The notes beneath the pieces are model-generated. The model was not told the DNA's origin. It did no database searches and worked only from the letters and a program-made list of their open reading frames with translations. The position numbers and the translations under genes were made by a program. A stretch of 64,000 nt of DNA, taken from Aliiroseovarius sediminilitoris (GTDB lineage: Bacteria > Pseudomonadota > Alphaproteobacteria > Rhodobacterales > Rhodobacteraceae). Location of the stretch: positions 2,356,001 to 2,420,000 of the forward strand of contig NZ_FOJB01000001.1 in assembly GCF_900109955.1 (NCBI RefSeq), in the 5' to 3' direction. Each line of letters opens with the position of its first letter. The stretch's first letter is position 1. Positions 29,408 to 37,796 of the stretch are shown here, in pieces.

Positions 29408-30084
29408 GCGTCAGATGTGTCCGTGGGTTTGCGCTTCGGGGCGGCCTTTGCTTTGGCTTTGGCTTTGGACGTCGCCGCCGATGTCTTGGCAGGTTTCTTT
29501 GCCGCAGGTTTCTTCGCAGCGGTTTTCTTTGCGGCGGGTTTCGACGCGGGTTTCTTGGCGGGGGCTTTTGCTACAGCCGGTTCGCCAACCGTCCGTTCCG
29601 AGGGGCGTTTCGACGGAGGTCGCTTGACCTTCAACATCTCGGCCTTGCGGGCCTCGTCAGCCGCTTTGCGATCCGCCGCCGATGTGGCGGTGGTGGTCTG
29701 GATTTTGCGTCCGGCAGCATCGCCGGCCTTGTCAGCCACCGATTTCTCGTCGCTGTCCTTTCCGTCCGCCTTCGCATCGGTCTTCTTTTGATCGCGAAGG
29801 GACTTGGCAGGATCCCACTTCTCGAACCCGTCTGCCGCCTTGTTCAGCGCATCCAGCCCCATCGCCTTTGGCGACGTGGCGGATTTGAAGGTCTCGGCAA
29901 TGTCCTTGGCCCCGGCTTCGTCGGCGGCTTCATTCATCGCCTGACTGAATTCCCGGCCCATCTGGCGGGCACGCGCAGTGAAACGACCCAGCGTGCGGAA
30001 CATGCCCGGCAGGTCCTTGGGACCAACCACAATCAGGGCCACAACCCCGATCACCAGAAGTTCGGAAAACCCGATATCAAACAT
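29404..30084 (-). CDS. tatB: Sec-independent protein translocase TatB
   Basis: 226 residues. The start [20 protein letters not shown], with [20 protein letters not shown] next, is the TatB membrane helix and amphipathic helix. From about residue 150 the chain becomes a Lys/Ala/Pro-rich low-complexity tail (repeats of AAKKPA) reminiscent of histone H1. The tail is longer than in enteric TatB. TatB works with TatC in binding folded substrates. Confidence 0.93.
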   Translation of the reverse strand: MFDIGFSELLVIGVVALIVVGPKDLPGMFRTLGRFTARARQMGREFSQAMNEAADEAGAKDIAETFKSATSPKAMGLDALNKAADGFEKWDPAKSLRDQKKTDAKADGKDSDEKSVADKAGDAAGRKIQTTTATSAADRKAADEARKAEMLKVKRPPSKRPSERTVGEPAVAKAPAKKPASKPAAKKTAAKKPAAKKPAKTSAATSKAKAKAKAAPKRKPTDTSDA

Positions 30085-30109
30085 GGGCAGCGCCCCCTAG
30101 CGGTCGGGC

Positions 30110-30331
30110 TTACGCCTTTTCCTTGTCTTTTTCTTCTTTCGGGGTGACATCCTTGGCGACATCAGCGGCCTGATCTTCGATCTCTTTCTTGCCGTCATCC
30201 ACGCCCTTTTTGAACGCGGTGATGCCTTTGCCAACTTCTCCCATCAGCGAAGATATCTTGCCGCGGCCAAACAGAACCAGCACCACGATGGCGATCAGCA
30301 GAAGGCCCGGAAGGCCGATATTGTTGAGCAT
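30110..30331 (-). CDS. tatA: Sec-independent protein translocase TatA
   Basis: 73 residues. [20 protein letters not shown] is the membrane helix, followed by [20 protein letters not shown], the TatA hinge and amphipathic helix, and a charged tail. TatA oligomerises to form the export path. It is the first gene of the tatABC operon; the promoter should lie in the 208 bases upstream on the minus strand, where TTGAAC and AAATGT are spaced by 17 bases. Confidence 0.94.
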   Translation of the reverse strand: MLNNIGLPGLLLIAIVVLVLFGRGKISSLMGEVGKGITAFKKGVDDGKKEIEDQAADVAKDVTPKEEKDKEKA

Positions 30332-30540
30332 ATTGTTCTCCCATTCGGAGGGGCGACCCGCCCGTCCACATCAATAACGCCTGCAACATTTATTGCTTCG
30401 CGGGCCAAGTTCAAAGCCCCAAAGCGCAAAACTGGCGGGAAAATGATGCGCGAAATGCGCGCAGGCGCGCTTTATCGCCCATCCGCGGCACTTCTGATCG
30501 CGCATTTCCAAGACTTGACGCCCGAGCGTTGCCGAAACGG

Positions 30541-31662
30541 CTATGGGCTGGGCGCGTCCGGTCCCGGCTTGTCGCTGTGTCGAAAGACAAAGCACCTGTC
30601 GCGCCGAATCGCAATCCAAAGTGGTGTGCCCGGTTGGGGCAGAAACACCGATGGGACTGAAGCAGTCAGGATGGAACCGTCGCCCTCCATGCGGAAATCC
30701 ACCAGACTTTCCTTGCCGATGAACCGCGCACGATCCACAAGCGCGCGGGCCCAAACGCCGTGGTCATGGGTCGGGCTTGGCCCTTTGCCACCACGATCAA
30801 AGTCGATTTTCAGATGCTGTGGGCGGATCACGATGTCCACCTTGGCACCATCCGGCACGCCTGGGGCGAGAAACTGGCCAAATGCCGTATCGGTCAACGC
30901 GCCTTCGACCACTCCGGTAATCACATTCACATCCGAAAAAAACGCCGCCGCATTCAAATCCACCGGGGCGTTGTAAATGTTGTAGGGGGCACCGCTTTGA
31001 ACGATTTGGCCGTCCCGCATCAATGCGATCTCGTCTGCCATGCGCATGGCTTCTTCCGGTTCGTGCGTCACCAGAAGCACCGCCGCGCCTTCCTCTTTCA
31101 GAATACCAAGCGTTTCGTCCCGGATGCCGTCTCGCAGTCGGTTGTCCAGCCCGGAAAACGGCTCGTCCATCAGCATGATCGACGGGCGCGGTGCCAAGGC
31201 GCGGGCCAGCGCCACCCGCTGTTGTTCGCCACCCGACAACTCATGCGGGAAGCTGTCTATGAACCGGGCCAGGCCGACTTTTTCAAGCAATTCGCGCACG
31301 CGCAGTCGTTTTTCCGTGCGCGAACCTTTCAACCCGAACGCCACGTTGTCTGCGACCGACAGATGTGGGAAAAGCGCAAAATCCTGAAACATAAGGCCAA
31401 TCTGACGCTTCTCAGGGGGCACGAATACGCCCGCACCGGCGACCTGCTGGCCATCAATCCATACTTCGCCCGATGTCTGCTGATCCACACCTGCGATGAT
31501 CCTGAGCGTTGTCGACTTCCCGCAGCCGGATGGGCCAAGCAGCCCTGTCACCTGCCCCGCCTGCAAAGACAGGGATACGCCACGCACAACGGGTCGCCCA
31601 CCGAAATCTCGGCACAGATCGCGGATCTCCAGTCGCGCAGTGGTCAAATTGGCACCATCCAT
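30541..31662 (-). CDS. ABC transporter ATP-binding protein (FbpC/PotA type)
   Basis: 373 residues from the ATG at 31662; a TTG 33 bases earlier would add 11 residues. It has Walker [10 protein letters not shown], signature LSGGEQQR, Walker B IMLMDEP, the D loop SGLDNRLRDG and the switch VTHEPEEA. The C-terminal part resembles the TOBE-like domain of iron(III)/polyamine importers. No permease or binding-protein gene is adjacent, so it is an orphan ATPase or serves a system encoded elsewhere. It lies upstream of the tat operon on the same strand. Confidence 0.8.
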   Translation of the reverse strand: MDGANLTTARLEIRDLCRDFGGRPVVRGVSLSLQAGQVTGLLGPSGCGKSTTLRIIAGVDQQTSGEVWIDGQQVAGAGVFVPPEKRQIGLMFQDFALFPHLSVADNVAFGLKGSRTEKRLRVRELLEKVGLARFIDSFPHELSGGEQQRVALARALAPRPSIMLMDEPFSGLDNRLRDGIRDETLGILKEEGAAVLLVTHEPEEAMRMADEIALMRDGQIVQSGAPYNIYNAPVDLNAAAFFSDVNVITGVVEGALTDTAFGQFLAPGVPDGAKVDIVIRPQHLKIDFDRGGKGPSPTHDHGVWARALVDRARFIGKESLVDFRMEGDGSILTASVPSVFLPQPGTPLWIAIRRDRCFVFRHSDKPGPDAPSP

Positions 31663-31876
31663 CGTCGCAAGGTCTTTCCTTTGCAGCTCCCGCAAGTGCG
31701 GGCTGATACCCGATGAATTCCATCAGGCTTTCAACCGGGCATATCAGCCCATTTTTTGCCCCGCAAGCCCAACGCGGTTTTGTCGCAGATACGACACAGC
31801 CCAAGGTCAGACCGTCGCTTTCGGCCTAGCCTTGGCAGGCAAAACCCCGATGCTGGTCAAAACCCCCGAGGTCCTG

Positions 31877-33100
31877 ATGCGTTTTCTGATTTCCTTTGCG
31901 CCGCTACTTTTGTCGGTCATTCTGCTGCAACTGAGTTCGGGGGGCGTGGGGCCGCTGGATGCGCTGTCCGGGCTGAAGCTTGGCTTTACAAAGGCAGAGA
32001 TCGGGATGCTCGGCTCGGCGCATTTTGTCGGTTTTTTCGTCGGCTGCTGGTGGGCACCGCGCCTGATGGGCAGCGTCGGCCACGCCCGCGCGTTTGCCGG
32101 GTTTACCGCGATGGGCGCCATTGGGCTGTTGGCGCACATGCTGTGGGTTGATCCCGTGCCTTGGGCGGTCATGCGCATCGCGACGGGGCTCAGCATCGCC
32201 GGTGCCTATACGGTGATCGAGGCGTGGATGAATGCGAGCATCACCAATGAAACCCGCGGCCGCGCGATGGGGGGCTATCGCGCGGTTGATCTGGGTGGAT
32301 CGCTGGCCGCGCAGCTTCTGATCGGCGTGTTGGAGCCTGCGCATTACGTATCCTACAACGTGCTGGCGCTAACCTGTTGCGCCGCGATCCTGCCCTTGGC
32401 CCTGACACGCGCACCACAGCCCGAAACCCCCAGCACACCACGTCTGCGTCCAATCCTGGCGTGGACCTGCTCGCCCTTGGCCGTGGCGGGTGTGATCGTG
32501 GCGGGTATCACCTCGGCCGCCTTTCGGATGGTTGGCCCCGTTTACGGGCAAGAGGTCGGTCTGGCCACCGGACAACTGGCCTGGTTTCTGGCCAGTTTCG
32601 TCCTGGGCGGCGCATTGGCGCAGCTTCCCGTGGGCTGGCTTGCGGACCGATATGACCGGCGCTGGGTGCTGATCTGGTTGTCGGCGGCGGCCATCCTAAG
32701 CAGTGGGATAACGGTCATGGCCTCGGACATGGGACAAAGCGTGGCCTTTGTGACGGCAGGGCTGTTCGGCTTCACCACGTTCCCGATCTTCTCGATCTCG
32801 GCCGCCCATGCCAACGATTTTGCGACCAGCGAACAAAGGGTCGAGCTGTCGGCGGCGCTGATGTTTTTCTATGCAGTCGGCGCCATTGCCTCGCCCCTGG
32901 TGGCGTCTGGCCTGATCGAACGCTTCGGCCCCCCGGCCTTGTTTGCATTTATTGCCGTCGGGCATCTTGGCCTGATCGTGTTTGGTCTGGCCCGCAGCCG
33001 CCAACGCCCGACACGCGAGGTGCGGACGCCTTACACCTATACGCCGCGCACGTCGTTCTCGATGGGGCGGATGTTTGGCAAACTGCGCGACCGTAGCTAG
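31877..33100 (+). CDS. MFS transporter
   Basis: 407 residues from the ATG at 31877, chosen because GAGGT lies five bases before it and the membrane part begins directly (RFLISFAPLLLSVILLQL). ATG at 31850 would add nine residues. About twelve membrane segments are seen. The sequence resembles YcaD-like major facilitators, but no substrate can be assigned. The much longer open frame upstream is an artefact that overlaps the divergent ABC ATPase gene. Confidence 0.82.
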   Translation: MRFLISFAPLLLSVILLQLSSGGVGPLDALSGLKLGFTKAEIGMLGSAHFVGFFVGCWWAPRLMGSVGHARAFAGFTAMGAIGLLAHMLWVDPVPWAVMRIATGLSIAGAYTVIEAWMNASITNETRGRAMGGYRAVDLGGSLAAQLLIGVLEPAHYVSYNVLALTCCAAILPLALTRAPQPETPSTPRLRPILAWTCSPLAVAGVIVAGITSAAFRMVGPVYGQEVGLATGQLAWFLASFVLGGALAQLPVGWLADRYDRRWVLIWLSAAAILSSGITVMASDMGQSVAFVTAGLFGFTTFPIFSISAAHANDFATSEQRVELSAALMFFYAVGAIASPLVASGLIERFGPPALFAFIAVGHLGLIVFGLARSRQRPTREVRTPYTYTPRTSFSMGRMFGKLRDRS

Positions 33101-33204
33101 TCAAACCGGATGGGTCGTCACGTGGGCCGAAGCTCTGGCATTGCTGAAAGGCTTGGCGTATACGGCCCGCAAACCAACAAGACGACCGCAGAACCGGAGC
33201 TCAC

Positions 33205-34923
33205 ATGAACCGCGTCCTTATCACCTCGGCGATTCCCTATATTAACGGGATCAAGCACCTCGGCAATCTGGTCGGCTCGCAATTGCCTGCTGACCTTTAC
33301 GCCCGCTATAACCGTGGTCGGGGCCGCGAAGTCATGTTCATATGCGCCACCGACGAACACGGCACCCCCGCGGAACTGGCCGCCGCAAAGGCGGGCAAAC
33401 CCGTGGCCGAGTTCTGCGCCGAAATGCACGCCGTTCAGTCCCGGATCGCCGACGGGTTCCGGCTTTCATTCGACAATTTCGGTCGATCTTCGTCCGAGCG
33501 GAACCGCAAGCTGACCCAGCATTTCGCTGGCAAGCTGGCAGAGAATGGCTTGATCGAGGAAGTGTCGGAAAAGCAGGTCTATTCCCACGCCGATGGCCGT
33601 TTCCTGCCGGATCGGTATATCGAGGGCACCTGCCCCAACTGCGGCTATGACGGCGCGCGTGGCGACCAGTGCGAGAACTGCACCAAACAGCTCGACCCCA
33701 CCGACCTGATCGAGCCGCGTTCGGCCATTTCCGGGTCGACCGACCTTGAGGTGCGCGAGACCAAGCACCTGTATCTGCGTCAGTCGAAGCTGAAAGATAG
33801 GCTGGACGCGTGGATCGACACCAAGACGGATTGGCCTGTTTTGACCACCTCGATCGCCAAGAAATGGCTGCATGACGGCGACGGGCTGCAAGACCGGGGC
33901 ATCACCCGCGATCTGGACTGGGGCGTGCCGGTGAAAAGGGGCGACGAAGATTGGCCCGGCATGGAAGGCAAGGTGTTCTATGTCTGGTTTGACGCGCCGA
34001 TCGAATACATCGCCGCCACCGCCGAACTGGCCGACAAGCTGGGCGCAGGCGATGATTTCTGGCAGCGCTGGTGGCGCACCGACAAGGGTGCGGATGACGT
34101 GCGTTACGTGCAGTTCATGGGCAAGGACAACGTGCCCTTCCACACATTGAGCTTCCCTGCCACGATCATGGGGTCGGGCGAGCCGTGGAAGCTGGTCGAT
34201 TATATCAAGTCATTCAACTATCTGAACTATGATGGCGGGCAATTCTCGACCTCCAAGGGACGCGGCGTGTTCATGGATCAGGCGCTGTCGATCTTGCCCG
34301 CGGATTACTGGCGTTGGTGGCTCTTGAGCCACGCGCCCGAAAACTCGGACAGTGAATTCACGTGGGAAAACTTCCAGACCAGCGTCAACAAGGATCTGGC
34401 CGATGTGCTGGGCAACTTCGTCAGCCGTGTGACCAAGTTCTGTCGCTCGAAGTTTTCGGAAGCCGTGCCGGAAGGTGGCACCTATGGTGATCTGGAAAAC
34501 GCGTTGATAGCAGACCTGACCGCCAAGACCCGGGCTTATGAAGGCCACATGGAAGCCATCGACGTGCGCAAGGCCGCGCAGGAGCTTCGGGGTATCTGGG
34601 TTGCAGGCAACGAATATCTGCAAACTGCCGCGCCCTGGACGACTTTCAAGACCGACCCGGACCAAGCCGCCGCACAGATCCGTCTGGCCCTTAACCTGAT
34701 CCGGTTCTATGCGGTGCTGTCAGCGCCCTTCATTCCCGATGCCGCGAAAACGATGCTCGAGGCGATGAACTCGGAAGACGACAGCTGGCCCGACGACGTG
34801 CCCGCAGCCCTTGGCACACTGCCCGCCGGGCACAGTTTCACGGTACCCGAGAACGTATTCGCCAAGATCACGGACGAGGATCGGGAAAACTGGCAGGACC
34901 GGTTCGCAGGCACCCGCGACTGA
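33205..34923 (+). CDS. metG: methionyl-tRNA synthetase
   Basis: 572 residues. The HIGH-like motif is HLGN at residues 18-21, and the zinc-binding insertion reads [17 protein letters not shown]. The KMSKS equivalent is FSTSKGRG near residue 347, a variant of the canonical KMSKS. There is no C-terminal tRNA-binding domain, so the protein is shorter than E. coli MetG. It charges tRNA-Met. A GGAGC ribosome-binding site precedes the ATG. Confidence 0.92.
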   Translation: MNRVLITSAIPYINGIKHLGNLVGSQLPADLYARYNRGRGREVMFICATDEHGTPAELAAAKAGKPVAEFCAEMHAVQSRIADGFRLSFDNFGRSSSERNRKLTQHFAGKLAENGLIEEVSEKQVYSHADGRFLPDRYIEGTCPNCGYDGARGDQCENCTKQLDPTDLIEPRSAISGSTDLEVRETKHLYLRQSKLKDRLDAWIDTKTDWPVLTTSIAKKWLHDGDGLQDRGITRDLDWGVPVKRGDEDWPGMEGKVFYVWFDAPIEYIAATAELADKLGAGDDFWQRWWRTDKGADDVRYVQFMGKDNVPFHTLSFPATIMGSGEPWKLVDYIKSFNYLNYDGGQFSTSKGRGVFMDQALSILPADYWRWWLLSHAPENSDSEFTWENFQTSVNKDLADVLGNFVSRVTKFCRSKFSEAVPEGGTYGDLENALIADLTAKTRAYEGHMEAIDVRKAAQELRGIWVAGNEYLQTAAPWTTFKTDPDQAAAQIRLALNLIRFYAVLSAPFIPDAAKTMLEAMNSEDDSWPDDVPAALGTLPAGHSFTVPENVFAKITDEDRENWQDRFAGTRD

Positions 34924-35090
34924 TCGTGCCAACACCCGGCCATGGCAGTCCCGAAAACCACGGTGCCGACATACCTGATGTGGCGGGTGCATGACGGGTT
35001 CGCACCACATCTGGATTTTCGCTTTATTTTCCACCCAAACGGGCTATCTTTAACAAAACATAACAATAACCGGATATCCGCACCGGCAAG

Positions 35091-35594
35091 ATGGGCATCA
35101 AGGGCACCAAGACAGTGACGATCGCGAAGGGTAAGCCACGGCCAATACGGCTTTCACTTAGTGACAAACGATCCGTTCGCACGCAATTCGGCGCGCTTCC
35201 TTATCGTCTGAGAGACGGCAAGGTCGAGGTGCTGCTGATCACAACGCGCGGTTCAGGCCGCTGGATCATTCCGAAAGGCTGGCCGATGGACGGCGAAACG
35301 CCCGCCGGATCCGCCGCCAAGGAAGCATTCGAAGAAGCCGGTGTGGAAGGCAAGTTGAGCCATGATGTGCTGGGGTTCTATTCCTATTCGAAATCGCATG
35401 ACGGCGGACGGTTGCCCTGTGTCGTTGCGGTCTTTCCCTTGAAGGTCAAAAAACAGCACAAATCCTTTCCGGAACAAGGCCAAAGGCGGCGCAAATGGGT
35501 GTCGCAGAAGAAAGCCGCGCAACTGGTTTGGGAACCTGAACTGCGCCGTATTCTCCGCGGTTTCGACCCGTCGGGTGCCAAACAAACCCAATAA
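35091..35594 (+). CDS. Nudix hydrolase
   Basis: 167 residues. The Nudix box is present as GWPMDGETPAGSAAKEAFEE continuing AGV, with Lys in place of the consensus Arg at the R-E position. The N-terminal SVRTQFGALPYRLRDGKVEV is like the diphosphoinositol-polyphosphate-type (DIPP/NudF) Nudix group of alphaproteobacteria. The substrate is likely a nucleoside diphosphate derivative or dinucleotide polyphosphate but cannot be fixed. It lies alone between metG and the DUF1178 gene on the same strand. Confidence 0.85.
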   Translation: MGIKGTKTVTIAKGKPRPIRLSLSDKRSVRTQFGALPYRLRDGKVEVLLITTRGSGRWIIPKGWPMDGETPAGSAAKEAFEEAGVEGKLSHDVLGFYSYSKSHDGGRLPCVVAVFPLKVKKQHKSFPEQGQRRRKWVSQKKAAQLVWEPELRRILRGFDPSGAKQTQ

Positions 35595-35677
35595 AACCAG
35601 TCGGATCATCTGCCGCGGCTTGCACAGGCCCTGGCGGATCGCCATATATAATCGGCCAGGTAACTTCGGAAGACAAG

Positions 35678-36130
35678 ATGATCCGCTACGCCTTGAAATG
35701 CGACCAGAACCACATGTTCGAAAGCTGGTTCCAGAACGCCGCAGCCTATGACGGGTTGCGCGCGGCGGGGCATGTTACCTGCCCGGAGTGCGGATCGGCC
35801 AAAGTGGAAAAAAGCCTGATGGCCCCCAAAGTGCGCCCGGCTCGTTCTGTGGCGACCGCGCCGGTTGCCGCCAATCCCGCGACGCCAACCACACTTGCCG
35901 CACCCAGTTCCGAAATCGAGGCCGAGATCGCCCGCCTGCGCGCCAGGGTTGAGGCCGAAAGCGAGTATGTTGGCGGATCGTTTGCCCGCGAAGCACGCGC
36001 CATGCATTTGGGCGACGCGCCTGAACGTTCGATCTATGGCGAGGCGAAACTGGCCGACGCCAGGGAATTGTTGGAGGATGGCGTGCCAGTGATGCCCTTG
36101 CCCTTCACCCCGACACGCAAATCGAACTGA
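35678..36130 (+). CDS. DUF1178 family protein
   Basis: 150 residues. The N-terminus MIRYALKCDQNHMFESWF and the later CPECGSAKVEKSLMAPKV define the DUF1178 family, with a short CxxC and a preceding Cys that could bind metal. The C-terminal half is helical. The function is unknown. The gene stands 100 bases upstream of lysC on the same strand. Confidence 0.85.
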   Translation: MIRYALKCDQNHMFESWFQNAAAYDGLRAAGHVTCPECGSAKVEKSLMAPKVRPARSVATAPVAANPATPTTLAAPSSEIEAEIARLRARVEAESEYVGGSFAREARAMHLGDAPERSIYGEAKLADARELLEDGVPVMPLPFTPTRKSN

Positions 36131-36230
36131 GCCGCACGCACCCTGCCGCACCACGCGCAGTCTTGCGCTTTCCGCCTCCGCGCCCTAAACACGCGCGAAC
36201 ACGGGAAAACGGACGGGATTTGAGGCCAAG

Positions 36231-37466
36231 ATGCCTATTCTGGTGATGAAATTCGGCGGCACCTCGGTCGCTACGCTGGACCGGATCCACCGGGCCTCGA
36301 AACGGGTCGCGCGCGAAGTGGCCAATGGCTATGACGTGATCGTCATCGTGTCGGCCATGTCCGGGCGCACGAACGAGCTTGTCGGCTGGGTCGAAGAAAC
36401 CTCGCCACTGTTTGACGCCCGCGAATATGACGCCGTTGTCAGTTCGGGCGAGAATGTGACCGCCGGTCTGATGGCGCTGCGCTTGCAGGAAATGGATGTG
36501 CCCGCCCGCAGCTGGCAAGGTTGGCAAGTGCCGGTCAAAACCTCTGGTGTGCATTCGGCGGCACGAATACAGGACATCCCCAACGACAACATCATGGCGA
36601 AGTTTGGCGAAGGCATGCGCGTGGCCGTCGTGGCCGGGTTTCAGGGCATTGCCGATGATGGCCGGATCACCACACTGGGGCGCGGCGGATCGGACACCAC
36701 CGCCGTGGCCTTCGCCGCCGCCTTTGGGGCCGAACGCTGCGACATTTATACCGACGTGGACGGGGTTTACACCACCGACCCACGCATTTCAGACAAGGCG
36801 CGCAAGCTGGACCGCATCGCATTTGAAGAAATGCTGGAGCTTGCCTCGCTGGGCGCAAAAGTTCTGCAAACCCGCTCGGTCGAACTGGCAATGCGCTATA
36901 AGGTAAAACTGCGGGTGCTCTCGAGCTTCGAGGAATATGACCCGGAAGCAGGCACGCTGGTCTGCGACGAGGAGGATATCGTGGAAAGTAAAGTTGTTGC
37001 AGGCGTCGCCTATCAACGCGACGAAGCGAAAATGACGCTGATCTCGGTGGCGGACCGCCCCGGCATCGCGTCGGCCATTTTCACCCCGCTGGCAGAAGCC
37101 GGCGTGAATGTCGACATGATCGTTCAGAACATCTCGGAGGAAGGTCGCACGGATATGACCTTCTCATGCCCCGTCGATCAGGTGGCGCGCGCCGAAAAGG
37201 CGATGACGGATGCCAAAGCGCGCGGTGATATCAATTTCCACGACATCGTGGCCGACAAGGATGTAGCCAAGGTCTCGGTCGTCGGCATCGGGATGCGCAG
37301 CCACACGGGGATCGCCGCCAAGATGTTCGACGTGCTGTCGAAAGAGGGCATCAACATCAAGGTCATCACCACCTCCGAGATCAAGATCTCGGTGTTGATC
37401 GACCGCAAATACATGGAGTTGGCCGTGCAGGCGCTGCACGACGCGTTCGAGCTGGAAAAAGCTTGA
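36231..37466 (+). CDS. lysC: aspartate kinase
   Basis: 411 residues, the usual length of a monofunctional aspartokinase. The catalytic part begins VMKFGGTSVA and contains GRGGSDTTAVA near residue 150. The C-terminal ~140 residues hold two ACT domains, which sense lysine and/or threonine in this family. It phosphorylates aspartate, the first step towards Lys, Thr and Met. Threonine synthase is encoded about 12 kb away in this window. Confidence 0.95.
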   Translation: MPILVMKFGGTSVATLDRIHRASKRVAREVANGYDVIVIVSAMSGRTNELVGWVEETSPLFDAREYDAVVSSGENVTAGLMALRLQEMDVPARSWQGWQVPVKTSGVHSAARIQDIPNDNIMAKFGEGMRVAVVAGFQGIADDGRITTLGRGGSDTTAVAFAAAFGAERCDIYTDVDGVYTTDPRISDKARKLDRIAFEEMLELASLGAKVLQTRSVELAMRYKVKLRVLSSFEEYDPEAGTLVCDEEDIVESKVVAGVAYQRDEAKMTLISVADRPGIASAIFTPLAEAGVNVDMIVQNISEEGRTDMTFSCPVDQVARAEKAMTDAKARGDINFHDIVADKDVAKVSVVGIGMRSHTGIAAKMFDVLSKEGINIKVITTSEIKISVLIDRKYMELAVQALHDAFELEKA

Positions 37467-37796
37467 TCCGGCTCAGGGCCACCTGCGCAACCATCATGGT
37501 AAGAACACTTTCAGACACGGCCCGCCACACTTGGCGGGCCATCCTTTTTCGGTGCCGCCGGCTCGCGCGATCCAATCCCCGCACAGACACAAATTGCCGA
37601 TCCCATTGGCAAATTGCTGAAATGACGGGCAATTGCGCGATATGTCGCCGCCTGCCAGAACCTGGCGCAAAAGAACGCAAGTAGTTTCTGGAAAACATGG
37701 CGTGCTACCATTACGGTAGGGGTCGCCCAAGTGGTTCGCGTTTCCGCCCGAATTCGGTTGGATCAATGACGCCCACAGGAACAGGGAACGGTAAGA
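37467..37796. other. intergenic region between lysC and ptsP
   Basis: 330 bases without a gene. It holds the lysC terminator and then an AT-rich stretch before ptsP with the small inverted repeat CTACC-ATTAC-GGTAG. No open frame with family resemblance is seen. Confidence 0.6.
37519..37549 (+). terminator. intrinsic terminator after lysC
   Basis: GGCCCGCCA (37519-37527) pairs perfectly with TGGCGGGCC (37532-37540) around a 4-base loop, followed by ATCC and five Ts. Confidence 0.75.

Noticed and set aside
28955-29791. Plus-strand open frame of 278 codons over tatC/tatB
   Set aside because: Antisense to two well recognised genes; its Ala/Phe-rich half is only the complement of the Lys/Ala tail of TatB.
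31496-31876. Long N-terminal extension of the MFS transporter frame
   Set aside because: It overlaps the divergent ABC ATPase gene and lacks resemblance; the membrane domain begins at the chosen start.
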